This document shows, in pieces, positions 49,531 to 57,177 of a stretch of DNA of 64,000 nt (positions are counted from its first letter, which is position 1; every line of letters starts with the position of its first letter). A model generated the notes under the pieces. That model saw only the letters and a program-made list of their open reading frames with translations. It was not told the DNA's origin and ran no database searches. The translations under genes were made by a program, and so were the position numbers. The DNA is from Flavobacteriia bacterium (GTDB taxonomy: Bacteria > Bacteroidota > Bacteroidia > Flavobacteriales_D > Crocinitomicaceae). The stretch covers positions 1 to 64,000 of the forward strand of contig CANFHU010000002.1 of NCBI GenBank assembly GCA_947446925.1. The letters are read 5' to 3'.

Positions 49531-50136
49531 CTAATCAAAATACGAGTAAATCACATCAGCAATTGATGCATACGTGTTTTCTAATATTTTATTTAAATCT
49601 TCTTTCTTTTTCCATGCAATTTTAGTTATTCCTTCTTCGGTTTGCGGTATTCCTTTTTTTGGACCATCGTATTCAAATCCATACCAATAGGTTTTTTTTA
49701 GTGTTGGAATTCCTTTATACGCATAGGTGTGGTAGGTAGTTATTATATGCTCTGTTAATTGAAAGTTTGTAATTCCACATTCTTCTTCAATTTCACGTAA
49801 TGCTCCTATCTCAGGAGTCTCATCTGATTCCAGTTTACCTTTTGGGATATCCCAAAGTCCATTGCGTTTGATAAATAGGTATTTCTCTTTTCGCTTAACA
49901 ATACCACCAGCTGCTTCAATTTTTTGGTAATTTTCAAAGAAAAGAGATAGTGTTACCTCTGGATTTTCACAGATAATATGTAAAAAAAGATGCGTAGGTA
50001 AATTTGTTAATAATTCTGTAAGTTCCACTTTATCAGTGATTGCGAACTTCTCTTTTACGAAAATTCCGTCATATTTTTCAATTTCCTTAGCAGAAATAAA
50101 AAAGATTGGTCGATTTTGAATAAAAACTTTATACAT
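49531..50136 (-). CDS. NUDIX hydrolase
   Basis: 201 aa. The complete Nudix box GKLESDETPEIGALREIEEECGI (residues ~100-122) is preceded by GGIVKRKEKYLFIKRNGLWDIP. A ~70-residue N-terminal extension, typical of the Bacteroidetes nudix protein found beside pyrE, comes first. The substrate (a nucleoside diphosphate derivative) is unknown. The gene is divergent from pyrE and its start codon overlaps the pyrE -7 element. Confidence 0.92.
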   Translation of the reverse strand: MYKVFIQNRPIFFISAKEIEKYDGIFVKEKFAITDKVELTELLTNLPTHLFLHIICENPEVTLSLFFENYQKIEAAGGIVKRKEKYLFIKRNGLWDIPKGKLESDETPEIGALREIEEECGITNFQLTEHIITTYHTYAYKGIPTLKKTYWYGFEYDGPKKGIPQTEEGITKIAWKKKEDLNKILENTYASIADVIYSYFD

Positions 50137-50139
50137 TTG
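50132..50139 (+). promoter_or_regulatory. TAnnTTTG promoter element of pyrE
   Basis: TACATTTG ends only 5 bp before the pyrE ATG (50145) and overlaps the start codon of the divergent nudix gene. If used, it would give a leaderless pyrE mRNA. Confidence 0.5.
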
Positions 50140-50144
50140 CGGTT

Positions 50145-50786
50145 ATGATTTTAAATAACGACAGGGCACTAAAAGTTGCCGAATTTTTACTGCAAATTAA
50201 AGCAATTAAATTACAGCCTGCAAATCCATTCACTTGGGCTTCTGGTTGGAAGTCGCCTATTTATTGTGATAATAGAAAAACATTATCCTATCCTACAATT
50301 CGTACATTCATACGTCAATCGTATGCGGAAGTTATTTTGGATAAGTTTGGTAAACCAGATGCAATCGCAGGTGTAGCAACAGGTGGGATTGCGCAAGGTG
50401 CATTAGTAGCACAAGAATTAGGTGTACCATTTATTTATGTTCGTACTTCTCCAAAAGCACATGGTTTAGGAAACCAAATTGAAGGAGATTTTGAAGCAGG
50501 CCAAAAAATTGTAGTGATAGAGGATTTGATTTCTACTGGCGGAAGTAGTTTGCAAGCAGTAGAAGCTTTACGTGCTGGAGGCTGTGAAGTCAAAGGATTA
50601 GTTGCGATTTTTAGTTATGGTTTTGATGTAGCAATTCAAAATTTTAAAAATGCGAAATGTCCTTTTGAAACTTTGACAAATTATGATTTCTTGATGGAAG
50701 AGGCTTTGAAACATGATTTTATTACGAAAGATGATCTTGAATCACTGAAAAATTGGAGAGAAGATCCAAGTAATTGGTCTAATTAA
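50145..50786 (+). CDS. pyrE: Orotate phosphoribosyltransferase
   Basis: 213 aa. It makes orotidine 5'-phosphate in pyrimidine synthesis. The PRPP-binding loop IVVIEDLISTGGSS and the upstream GVATGGIAQGALVA match the family, as do NPFTWASGWKSPIYCDNR and FIYVRTSPKAHGLGNQIEG (flexible catalytic loop with Lys). The stop overlaps the next start by one base (TAATG), which suggests translational coupling with the SRPBCC gene. Confidence 0.97.
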   Translation: MILNNDRALKVAEFLLQIKAIKLQPANPFTWASGWKSPIYCDNRKTLSYPTIRTFIRQSYAEVILDKFGKPDAIAGVATGGIAQGALVAQELGVPFIYVRTSPKAHGLGNQIEGDFEAGQKIVVIEDLISTGGSSLQAVEALRAGGCEVKGLVAIFSYGFDVAIQNFKNAKCPFETLTNYDFLMEEALKHDFITKDDLESLKNWREDPSNWSN

Positions 50787-51187
50787 TGATTATAGAAAGT
50801 ATACCTGCGTCTGTTCATCAACCAATCTCTGTGGTTTTCGACTTTTTGAAAAACATCGAAAATCTGAATTATTTATTGCCACAAGATAAAATTTCTGCTT
50901 GGACAGCGACATCTACAGACTGTTCCTTTAAAATTCAAGGTGGAATAATTATTCCATTAGTGTTGGATAATACGGTCGAAAATAAAGAAATAAATCTTGT
51001 TTCTGGACCAAAGTCACCATTTCCTTTTACCTTGTCTGTAAGGTTGTCAGAAACCTCTGAAGGGACTAAGGGACAATTGTTTTTTGATGGGAAAATGAGT
51101 AAAACAATTCAGTTTTTAGCAGAAAAACCATTAAAGAATTTATTTAACACAATGACAGAAAATATTAAAGTTCATTTCGAAGGGTAA
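50786..51187 (+). CDS. SRPBCC superfamily (START-like) protein
   Basis: 133 aa. The pattern SIPASVHQPISVVFDFLKNIENLNYLLPQ at the N-terminus and the long C-terminal helix EKPLKNLFNTMTENIKVHF fit the helix-grip SRPBCC fold. It has no recognisable catalytic residue; such proteins bind hydrophobic ligands in a central cavity. It is translationally coupled to pyrE. Its last 23 bp overlap the end of birA on the other strand. Confidence 0.75.
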   Translation: MIIESIPASVHQPISVVFDFLKNIENLNYLLPQDKISAWTATSTDCSFKIQGGIIIPLVLDNTVENKEINLVSGPKSPFPFTLSVRLSETSEGTKGQLFFDGKMSKTIQFLAEKPLKNLFNTMTENIKVHFEG

Positions 51188-51905
51188 ATTTTATCTCCTT
51201 GAGGTCGTATGTTTCAATTTCACCTGCTACTTCGACTTCTAATCTTCCAAATGCATCTGTTCCACGAATAATTCCTTGTAGTAATGTGTTGTCACGTTCA
51301 AAAGTAGTTTCTACACCAAGCAACCAAAGGTTTTTTAGATAATTTTCTTTTAGTTGTGCAAATTCTTTATTCACCAATTGGTTATAAGTATTGTTTAGTT
51401 CGATTAGAAGTAATTTCAATACTGTTTCTTTGTTTATTGGTGCATTTAAAATAGAAAAAACACTTGTACTTCCAGAGAATTCAAATTCAGTTTGTAATAC
51501 ATTCAATCCAATACCAATAATGGAACTAGTTATTTTGCTCCCACGTAATTGATTTTCAATCAAGATTCCAGCAATTTTTTTAGAGGAAACCAAGAGGTCG
51601 TTTGGCCATTTTATGTCACTGTTAATACCAAGTTTCAATAAACAGGTTTGTATCGCTAGACTTGTAAAATGCGTTAATGCTTCTTGTTGGTGAATTTGTA
51701 AGTCGGCATGTTCCAGGTAAAAGGATAATATTAAATTTTTGGAGGATTCTGACTGCCAAACCGCACCGCGTTGACCTCTGCCATTCGTTTGGTTTTCTGC
51801 CAAAATTACCATTCCATGTCGTGCTTTACCTTCAGAAATGAGTGTGGCAACATAATTGCTTGTAGAATCCACACGATTTAAGTGGATTATTTGATTTCCG
51901 ATCAT
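51165..51905 (-). CDS. birA: Biotin--[acetyl-CoA-carboxylase] ligase
   Basis: 246 aa, so a catalytic-only enzyme without the N-terminal DNA-binding domain of E. coli BirA. It attaches biotin to the biotin carboxyl carrier protein. NGRGQRGAVWQSE (biotin-AMP binding GRGRxG-type loop) and IKWPNDLLVSSKKIAGILIE are diagnostic. A short C-terminal SH3-like part ends with EIETYDLKEIKF. Without the helix-turn-helix it should not act as a repressor. Confidence 0.95.
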   Translation of the reverse strand: MIGNQIIHLNRVDSTSNYVATLISEGKARHGMVILAENQTNGRGQRGAVWQSESSKNLILSFYLEHADLQIHQQEALTHFTSLAIQTCLLKLGINSDIKWPNDLLVSSKKIAGILIENQLRGSKITSSIIGIGLNVLQTEFEFSGSTSVFSILNAPINKETVLKLLLIELNNTYNQLVNKEFAQLKENYLKNLWLLGVETTFERDNTLLQGIIRGTDAFGRLEVEVAGEIETYDLKEIKFTLRNEL

Positions 51906-51947
51906 TGGTAATTATAATTTAATAGTGTCGTAAAATTAAAATTTAAT

Positions 51948-51955
51948 TAGTTTTG
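51948..51955 (+). promoter_or_regulatory. TAnnTTTG promoter element of rsfS-ftsH
   Basis: TAGTTTTG fits the -7 consensus and lies 20 bp before the rsfS ATG (51976), in the gap between divergent birA and rsfS. Confidence 0.5.
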
Positions 51956-51975
51956 TAAGTTCATAAAAAGAAAGA

Positions 51976-52353
51976 ATGTATAAAGTAGCAAAAGATATAG
52001 ATACAAAGGTGTTGTGTGACACAATTGTGGAGGGAATGCAAGAAAATAAAGCAAAAGATATTACAGTACTTGATTTAAGAGGTATTGTAAGTAGAGTTGC
52101 TGATTTCTTTGTGATTTGTTCAGGGGATTCAACAGTTCATGTAGATGGTATTCAAAGTACAACTATGCGCCACGTTCGTAAAGAATTGGAGGAAAGACCA
52201 TGGGGTACAGAAGGTAAAGGAGGTTCTGAATGGGTATTACTGGATTATGTCAGTGTGGTTGCACATATTTTCTACAAAGACGCTCGTTCTTTTTACGATT
52301 TAGAAGATTTATGGGCGGATGCCGTTCGTACAGATATTCCTAATATAGACTAA
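51976..52353 (+). CDS. rsfS: Ribosome silencing factor RsfS
   Basis: 125 aa. It binds ribosomal protein uL14 and blocks subunit joining in starvation. The family motifs DITVLDLRGIVSRVADFFVICSG, GTEGKGGSEWVLLDYVSVVAHIF and FYDLEDLWADA are all clear. It is followed after 15 bp by ftsH, a conserved pairing in Flavobacteriia, and they are probably co-transcribed. Confidence 0.96.
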   Translation: MYKVAKDIDTKVLCDTIVEGMQENKAKDITVLDLRGIVSRVADFFVICSGDSTVHVDGIQSTTMRHVRKELEERPWGTEGKGGSEWVLLDYVSVVAHIFYKDARSFYDLEDLWADAVRTDIPNID

Positions 52354-52368
52354 TTACGCATATTTATT

Positions 52369-54465
52369 ATGACAACACCAAATAACGATTCTAAAAAGAA
52401 GCCGGGCTTTAATATTTATTGGATATACTCTATTATTGCTGTGTCTTTAATCGCACTTCAGATGTGGATGAGCGGAAAAAAAGATGTTTCGTACGATGTA
52501 CGTGCAGCTTTTAATCAATTAGCAGATTCAGGATATGTAGCGAATGTTCACATTGTAAATAGAGACCATATTGATTTTTCAATTACCTCTAAAGGAAAAG
52601 AGTTTTTGGCTACTGCGCCAAATGCTAATTTAAAAAAAATGCAAGAGACAACTGCTCGTCCGAGTAATTCAATCGTTGCAGAAAAGAAACAAATTTTTTC
52701 ATTTTCTATTTCGGACGCAGGTGTTTTTGAACAACAATTAATTAACAAAAACAAAGATTTACAGACAAGGCATAAATCTCCAATCAACTATCAGTCTGTT
52801 ACCGAGACGGATTATTTTGGAAGTATTGTAGGGTTCTTGTTGCCAATTATTGTTTTAATCGCAATATGGATGTTTGTAATGCGTCGTATGGGCGGTGGCG
52901 CTGGAGGCGGTGGTCAAATTTTCAATATCGGAAAATCACGTGCACAATTGTATGATAAAGGAAAATCTACGAATACTACTTTTGAAGATGTTGCTGGACT
53001 TACCGGTGCGAAAGAAGAAATTCAAGAAATTGTAGAATTCTTAAAAAACCCTAAAAGATATACCGATTTAGGTGCTAAAATTCCAAAAGGTGCTTTATTA
53101 GTAGGACCTCCAGGAACAGGTAAAACTTTGTTAGCAAAAGCGGTAGCGGGAGAAGCGAAAGTTCCTTTCTTTTCTTTGTCTGGTTCTGATTTCGTGGAAA
53201 TGTTTGTTGGAGTAGGAGCTTCACGTGTTCGTGATTTATTTAAACAAGCAAAAGAAAAAGCGCCAGCAATTATATTTATTGATGAAATTGATGCAATTGG
53301 TCGCGCGCGAGGAAAAAGTAATGGTTTTAGTTCGAATGACGAACGAGAAAATACGTTAAACCAACTCTTGACAGAAATGGATGGTTTTGGAACAAATTCA
53401 GGCGTTATTATTCTTGCTGCAACCAACCGTGCAGATGTATTAGATAGTGCATTGATGCGTGCTGGTCGCTTTGATCGTCAGATTTATGTGGACATGCCAG
53501 ATATCAACGAACGTAAAGCGATTTTCAATGTGCATTTAAAACCATTGAAATTACACGAAGCATTGGATATCGAATTTTTAGCGAAACAAACACCAGGTTT
53601 CTCTGGTGCAGATATCGCAAACTTGTGTAATGAAGCAGCATTGATTGCCGCAAGAAATGGAAAAACAAGCGTAGAGAAACAAGATTTCTTGGATGCTGTG
53701 GATCGTATTGTTGGTGGTTTAGAAAAGAAAAATAAAATCATTACAAAAACAGAAAAACGTTCTATTGCATTCCATGAAGCTGGACATGCTACTACCTCTT
53801 GGTTGTTAGAATATGCTTCGCCTTTGGTTAAAGTGACAATTGTACCACGTGGAAGATCTTTAGGTGCGGCATGGTATTTACCAGAAGAACGCAGTATAAC
53901 TACTACCGAACAAATTACAGACGAAATCTGTACTGCGTTAGGAGGTAGAGCTGCAGAAGAGTTAATCTTCGGAAAAATATCTACTGGTGCGTTAAGTGAT
54001 CTAGAGAAAGTTACAAAACAAGCATATGCAATGGTAACCATTTATGGCTTGAATAAAAAAGTTGGAAATATTTCCTATTACGATTCGCAAGGGCGTGACT
54101 CATTCACAAAACCATATTCGGAAGATACCGCAAAAACGATTGATGAAGAGGTGAGTATCATTATTGAAACACAATACCAACGTGCTTTACAAATTTTACG
54201 TGAAAATCAAGATAAACTAACTGCTTTAGCGGATAAATTATTAGAACACGAAGTGATTTTCAAAGAAGATTTAGAGGAAATTTTCGGAAAACGTCAATGG
54301 GAAAAAGAAGAAGAGGTAGAGATAAAAACGGAACAAGTTGTTATTGAGCCTGCGAAAGAAGAGGCACAAGCTCAAACAGAAGAAAGTTCAAATACATTAG
54401 AAGAAGAAGTAATTGTTTCTGAATCTGAGGAAAACAATACAACTGAAACTGCAAGCGCAGAATAA
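52369..54465 (+). CDS. ftsH: ATP-dependent zinc metalloprotease FtsH
   Basis: 698 aa. Two membrane segments (NIYWIYSIIAVSLIALQMW, IVGFLLPIIVLIAIWMFVM) flank a periplasmic domain (~35-135). The AAA+ domain carries Walker A GPPGTGKT, Walker B IIFIDEID and the SRH region NRADVLDSALMRAGRFDR. The pore loop is FVEMFVGVGASRVRDLF. The protease zinc motif is HEAGH, with the third ligand Asp in SDLEKVT. The C-terminal ~55 residues are an acidic, Glu-rich tail. FtsH degrades membrane and regulatory proteins. A hairpin terminator follows directly. Confidence 0.97.
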   Translation: MTTPNNDSKKKPGFNIYWIYSIIAVSLIALQMWMSGKKDVSYDVRAAFNQLADSGYVANVHIVNRDHIDFSITSKGKEFLATAPNANLKKMQETTARPSNSIVAEKKQIFSFSISDAGVFEQQLINKNKDLQTRHKSPINYQSVTETDYFGSIVGFLLPIIVLIAIWMFVMRRMGGGAGGGGQIFNIGKSRAQLYDKGKSTNTTFEDVAGLTGAKEEIQEIVEFLKNPKRYTDLGAKIPKGALLVGPPGTGKTLLAKAVAGEAKVPFFSLSGSDFVEMFVGVGASRVRDLFKQAKEKAPAIIFIDEIDAIGRARGKSNGFSSNDERENTLNQLLTEMDGFGTNSGVIILAATNRADVLDSALMRAGRFDRQIYVDMPDINERKAIFNVHLKPLKLHEALDIEFLAKQTPGFSGADIANLCNEAALIAARNGKTSVEKQDFLDAVDRIVGGLEKKNKIITKTEKRSIAFHEAGHATTSWLLEYASPLVKVTIVPRGRSLGAAWYLPEERSITTTEQITDEICTALGGRAAEELIFGKISTGALSDLEKVTKQAYAMVTIYGLNKKVGNISYYDSQGRDSFTKPYSEDTAKTIDEEVSIIIETQYQRALQILRENQDKLTALADKLLEHEVIFKEDLEEIFGKRQWEKEEEVEIKTEQVVIEPAKEEAQAQTEESSNTLEEEVIVSESEENNTTETASAE

Positions 54466-54484
54466 TTAGTAATTTTTGACATCC

Positions 54485-54516
54485 AACCATACTTGTAAAT
54501 CAAGTATGGTTTTTTA
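54485..54516 (+). terminator. Terminator of ftsH
   Basis: Perfect 11-bp stem AACCATACTTG (54485-54495) with CAAGTATGGTT (54501-54511), loop TAAAT, then a T-run. It lies between ftsH and cdsA. It also shows that the open frame upstream of the cdsA ATG is not coding. Confidence 0.85.
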
Positions 54517-54526
54517 TTTTTTATAC

Positions 54527-55351
54527 ATGAGTAATATTTTACAAAGAGCAATCACAGGAGCATTATTTGTCGCTTTAATAATTGCTTCGATTATATTTGG
54601 AAGTTATACAACGGTAGGTGTTTTTTCTGCTTTTTTGATGCTCGGCCTTATTGAATATTTCAAACTATTCAAAGAAAATAAAATTGTTCAACTAAAATGG
54701 GGGGTACCGGTTCTCGTTTCCATTGTAATATATGGCTTATTACTTTCTAGTTTGTTTTTTAAAATAGATACTAAATTAGTTGGTGCTTTAATTATCCCAA
54801 TTTTATTATTGTTAATGATGACCGAATTATGGCGTAAAAAAACGAATCCTTTGGTCAATTTGGGTATTCAATTATTTGGTTTTTTCTATTTGGTGATTCC
54901 TTTTTTCTTAACAGTATATATTCGTTCAAAGGATAATGAATTTGGTGGTTACACACTTGTAGGGATGTATGTGTTGATTTGGTCAAACGATACTTTCGCA
55001 TATTTATCCGGTAGATTTTTTGGAAAAACAAAATTGTTTGAACGAATTTCCCCTAAAAAAACCTGGGAGGGTACCATTGGTGGAGTGATACTTACATTAG
55101 CTATTGGATTGTTAATTGGTTATTATGATGTTGAAAGAGGAGCGTACTTTTGGTTGCCTGCAGCAATGATTGTGGTACCAGGTGCTATTTTTGGTGATTT
55201 GTTAGAATCGTTGTTCAAACGAAGTTTAAATATCAAAGATTCGGGCAATATACTTCCTGGGCATGGAGGTATTCTAGATAGATTTGATGCAGCATTATTT
55301 ACGATTCCTTTTTTCTTCTGCTGGTGGACAATTTGGAGTTTATATTTCTAA
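54527..55351 (+). CDS. cdsA: Phosphatidate cytidylyltransferase
   Basis: 274 aa from the ATG at 54527 (MSNILQRAITGALFV). It makes CDP-diacylglycerol for phospholipid synthesis. About eight membrane segments are seen. The CDS signature appears as SPKKTWEGTIGGVILTLAIG followed by GDLLESLFKRSLNIKDSGNILPGHGGILDRFD, which contains the conserved metal-binding Asp residues. The next gene, psd, acts two steps later in phosphatidylethanolamine synthesis, so the pair forms a lipid module. In related genomes a LUD-domain gene often lies between ftsH and cdsA; it is absent here. Confidence 0.95.
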   Translation: MSNILQRAITGALFVALIIASIIFGSYTTVGVFSAFLMLGLIEYFKLFKENKIVQLKWGVPVLVSIVIYGLLLSSLFFKIDTKLVGALIIPILLLLMMTELWRKKTNPLVNLGIQLFGFFYLVIPFFLTVYIRSKDNEFGGYTLVGMYVLIWSNDTFAYLSGRFFGKTKLFERISPKKTWEGTIGGVILTLAIGLLIGYYDVERGAYFWLPAAMIVVPGAIFGDLLESLFKRSLNIKDSGNILPGHGGILDRFDAALFTIPFFFCWWTIWSLYF

Positions 55352-55387
55352 CAAATACAGGAAGTTCGCTTATTCCTTAATTCTTAT

Positions 55388-55395
55388 TATTTTTG
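55388..55395 (+). promoter_or_regulatory. TAnnTTTG promoter element of psd
   Basis: TATTTTTG lies 15 bp before the ATG at 55411 and fits the -7 consensus. It indicates that psd can be transcribed apart from cdsA. Confidence 0.5.
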
Positions 55396-55410
55396 CACAA
55401 AATTTATACA

Positions 55411-56082
55411 ATGAAATTACACAGAGAAGGTTATTTAATTATGGCAATTGCATTTTTGTTATTGTCAGGTGTTCACGTAGGAAATTATTTTTTATACCAA
55501 TCTTTAGGTTGGTCATGGTTGTATGCTTTGTTAACCATTGCGGAACTTGTGATGATGTATTTAGTGGTACAATTTTTTAGAGTGCCTAACATTACACCTG
55601 TTTTTGGAGAAAATGATATTCTTTGTCCTGCAGATGGCAAAGTAGTTGTAATTGAAGAAACAGAAGAAAATGAATATTTTAAAGATCGACGTATTCAAGT
55701 TTCTATTTTTATGTCGCCTTTGAACGTTCACGCAAACTTTAATCCTATTTCAGGGATTATTAAATATGTAAAGTACCATAAAGGTTTGTTTTTAGTAGCA
55801 TGGCATCCGAAAAGTTCTACCGACAATGAACGTTCTACGGTTGTAACGCAACATGCCTCAGGTAAAGAAGTACTTTTCCGTCAAATTGCGGGTGCTGTAG
55901 CTCGTCGTATTTGTTATTATGTAGAAGAAGGACAACAAGTAACTACGGGGTCAGAGTATGGCTTTATTAAATTTGGTTCCCGTATCGATTTATTTTTACC
56001 TTTAGGAACTCCAATTAATGTTAAAATTGGGGATGTTGTCAAAGGACGAATAACTAAAATTGGAGAATTAACAAAAGATTAA
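55411..56082 (+). CDS. psd: Phosphatidylserine decarboxylase family protein
   Basis: 223 aa from the ATG at 55411; the frame upstream begins only with a TTG inside the promoter motif. Two N-terminal membrane segments are followed by the catalytic core ENDILCPADGKVVVIEE, FMSPLNVHANFNPISG and YHKGLF. The short-form self-cleavage site appears as KFGSRIDLFLP, where the Gly-Ser bond would yield the pyruvoyl group. It converts phosphatidylserine to phosphatidylethanolamine. It follows cdsA, which supplies the pathway. Confidence 0.95.
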   Translation: MKLHREGYLIMAIAFLLLSGVHVGNYFLYQSLGWSWLYALLTIAELVMMYLVVQFFRVPNITPVFGENDILCPADGKVVVIEETEENEYFKDRRIQVSIFMSPLNVHANFNPISGIIKYVKYHKGLFLVAWHPKSSTDNERSTVVTQHASGKEVLFRQIAGAVARRICYYVEEGQQVTTGSEYGFIKFGSRIDLFLPLGTPINVKIGDVVKGRITKIGELTKD

Positions 56083-56112
56083 TTACCTTTAATATAACCA
56101 AAAACCATTCGT

Positions 56113-56376
56113 ATGAAAAAATTAATTTTAAGTTTATCTGTAGTAGCAATGATGGGCGTAGTGTCTTTGCCTGTATTTGCTTCCACTTCGGTTGATCAAC
56201 AAGAAACAAGAAAAGAAGACGATAAGAAATGCGAAAAAGATTGCAAAAAGAAATGTTGCGCTTCTGACGAAAAGAAGTGTGATAAAGATTCTAAAAAATG
56301 CGATAAAGACGCAAAAAAATGTGACAAGAAAGATAAAAAATCTTCATGTTGTTCAAAAGGAAAAAAAGCAGAATAA
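56113..56376 (+). CDS. Small exported Cys/Lys-rich protein, possible metal binder
   Basis: 87 aa. A signal peptide (1-23, VAMMGVVSLPVFA) is followed by a highly charged mature part with nine cysteines. Most sit in repeated K-K-C-D-K-D units, plus two CC pairs (KKKCCAS, SSCCSK). The composition resembles a metallothionein or a heavy-metal-binding periplasmic peptide, but no known motif such as HMA or CxxCH is present. It follows psd by 30 bp with no obvious own promoter and ends in a strong terminator, so it may be the last gene of the lipid operon. The function is unknown. Confidence 0.75.
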   Translation: MKKLILSLSVVAMMGVVSLPVFASTSVDQQETRKEDDKKCEKDCKKKCCASDEKKCDKDSKKCDKDAKKCDKKDKKSSCCSKGKKAE

Positions 56377-56379
56377 TTT

Positions 56380-56405
56380 AAAGCCACCTTCAGGTGGCTT
56401 TTTTG
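56380..56405 (+). terminator. Terminator after the Cys/Lys-rich gene
   Basis: Stem AAAGCCACC (56380-56388) with GGTGGCTTT (56393-56401), loop TTCA, then a run of T. Confidence 0.85.
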
Positions 56406-56472
56406 TTTAACATACTCAATGAATTTTAATCTATACGCTACGAAAGAATTGCCTTAATGTCTATAGGATGAA

Positions 56473-56928
56473 TCACATCTCACTATACGTTGGCAATCCT
56501 TCTAGTTCTACTAATTTGTGCTGGGATCTATCTAGAAAATAAAATTTATGGTGTATCCCATTGCTCAACCATAAATAATCTGCCTGTATTTTAGAATTAT
56601 ATTGCGCAATTTGATGTAATACTTTCTCGTTAATTGCAATTTCAGGTGCCTTACATTCCACTAATACTTTTATTTTTTTGTCGTTGCCATACACCAAGAT
56701 ATCACAACGTCGATCTAATGTGTTCACCTTAATCCCTGCTTCGGAAGAGATAAGTCCTACTGGTGTCGCTAATTGATGAATGAGGTAATGGATGATGTGT
56801 TGACGTACCCATTCCTCAGGGGTCAGTACTAAATTCTTTTTACGAACCACACAAAATACCGAAATCACTTCGTTTTTACGCGAAAGTCGTAAAGGAGCAC
56901 GAGGAAGGTTTAAGGCGGTGAGGTTCAT
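56473..56928 (-). CDS. HsdR N-terminal-like PD-(D/E)XK nuclease fold protein
   Basis: 151 aa. EWVRQHIIHYL, then RRCDILVYGND and KVLVECKAPEIAI match the type I restriction HsdR N-terminal family (HSDR_N_2); the Asp and the ExK (ECK) of the PD-(D/E)XK active site are visible. It is a stand-alone domain with no motor or methylase gene nearby. Stand-alone copies are common in Bacteroidetes chromosomes, so it is more likely housekeeping or orphan than part of a restriction system. It lies between conserved core genes and the accessory island. Confidence 0.88.
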   Translation of the reverse strand: MNLTALNLPRAPLRLSRKNEVISVFCVVRKKNLVLTPEEWVRQHIIHYLIHQLATPVGLISSEAGIKVNTLDRRCDILVYGNDKKIKVLVECKAPEIAINEKVLHQIAQYNSKIQADYLWLSNGIHHKFYFLDRSQHKLVELEGLPTYSEM

Positions 56929-57177
56929 GGTGCTAAAATTAGTGAATTTTTGGGTTTGCTAATTCTTTGATTTGTTGAAGCTGAAAAATATAATTGATAC
57001 TTCGGATACTCATTTTATAGATCATTGTTTTAGCAAAACCTTTTCAAATACGAGTATATCTGAATTGAAAGTTTGAAAAAGCTCCATCACTTTCCTCTTT
57101 TCATTTTCTTCTCAACTAACATACTAAATCTTATTTATTTACGTATTTTTAGTAAAATAGAATTTTTATTGAGAATA

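Noticed and set aside
51165-51187. Convergent overlap of the SRPBCC and birA 3' ends as a sign of error
   Set aside because: Both stops are clear and both proteins have family-typical ends; a 23-bp tail overlap is ordinary in compact genomes.
53484-54041. 185-codon minus-strand open frame inside ftsH
   Set aside because: It is a shadow of the well-supported ftsH protease region and has no recognisable domain or start context.
56473-56928. Part of a type I restriction-modification system
   Set aside because: Only the HsdR N-terminal fold is present; no helicase motor, HsdM or HsdS gene is nearby.
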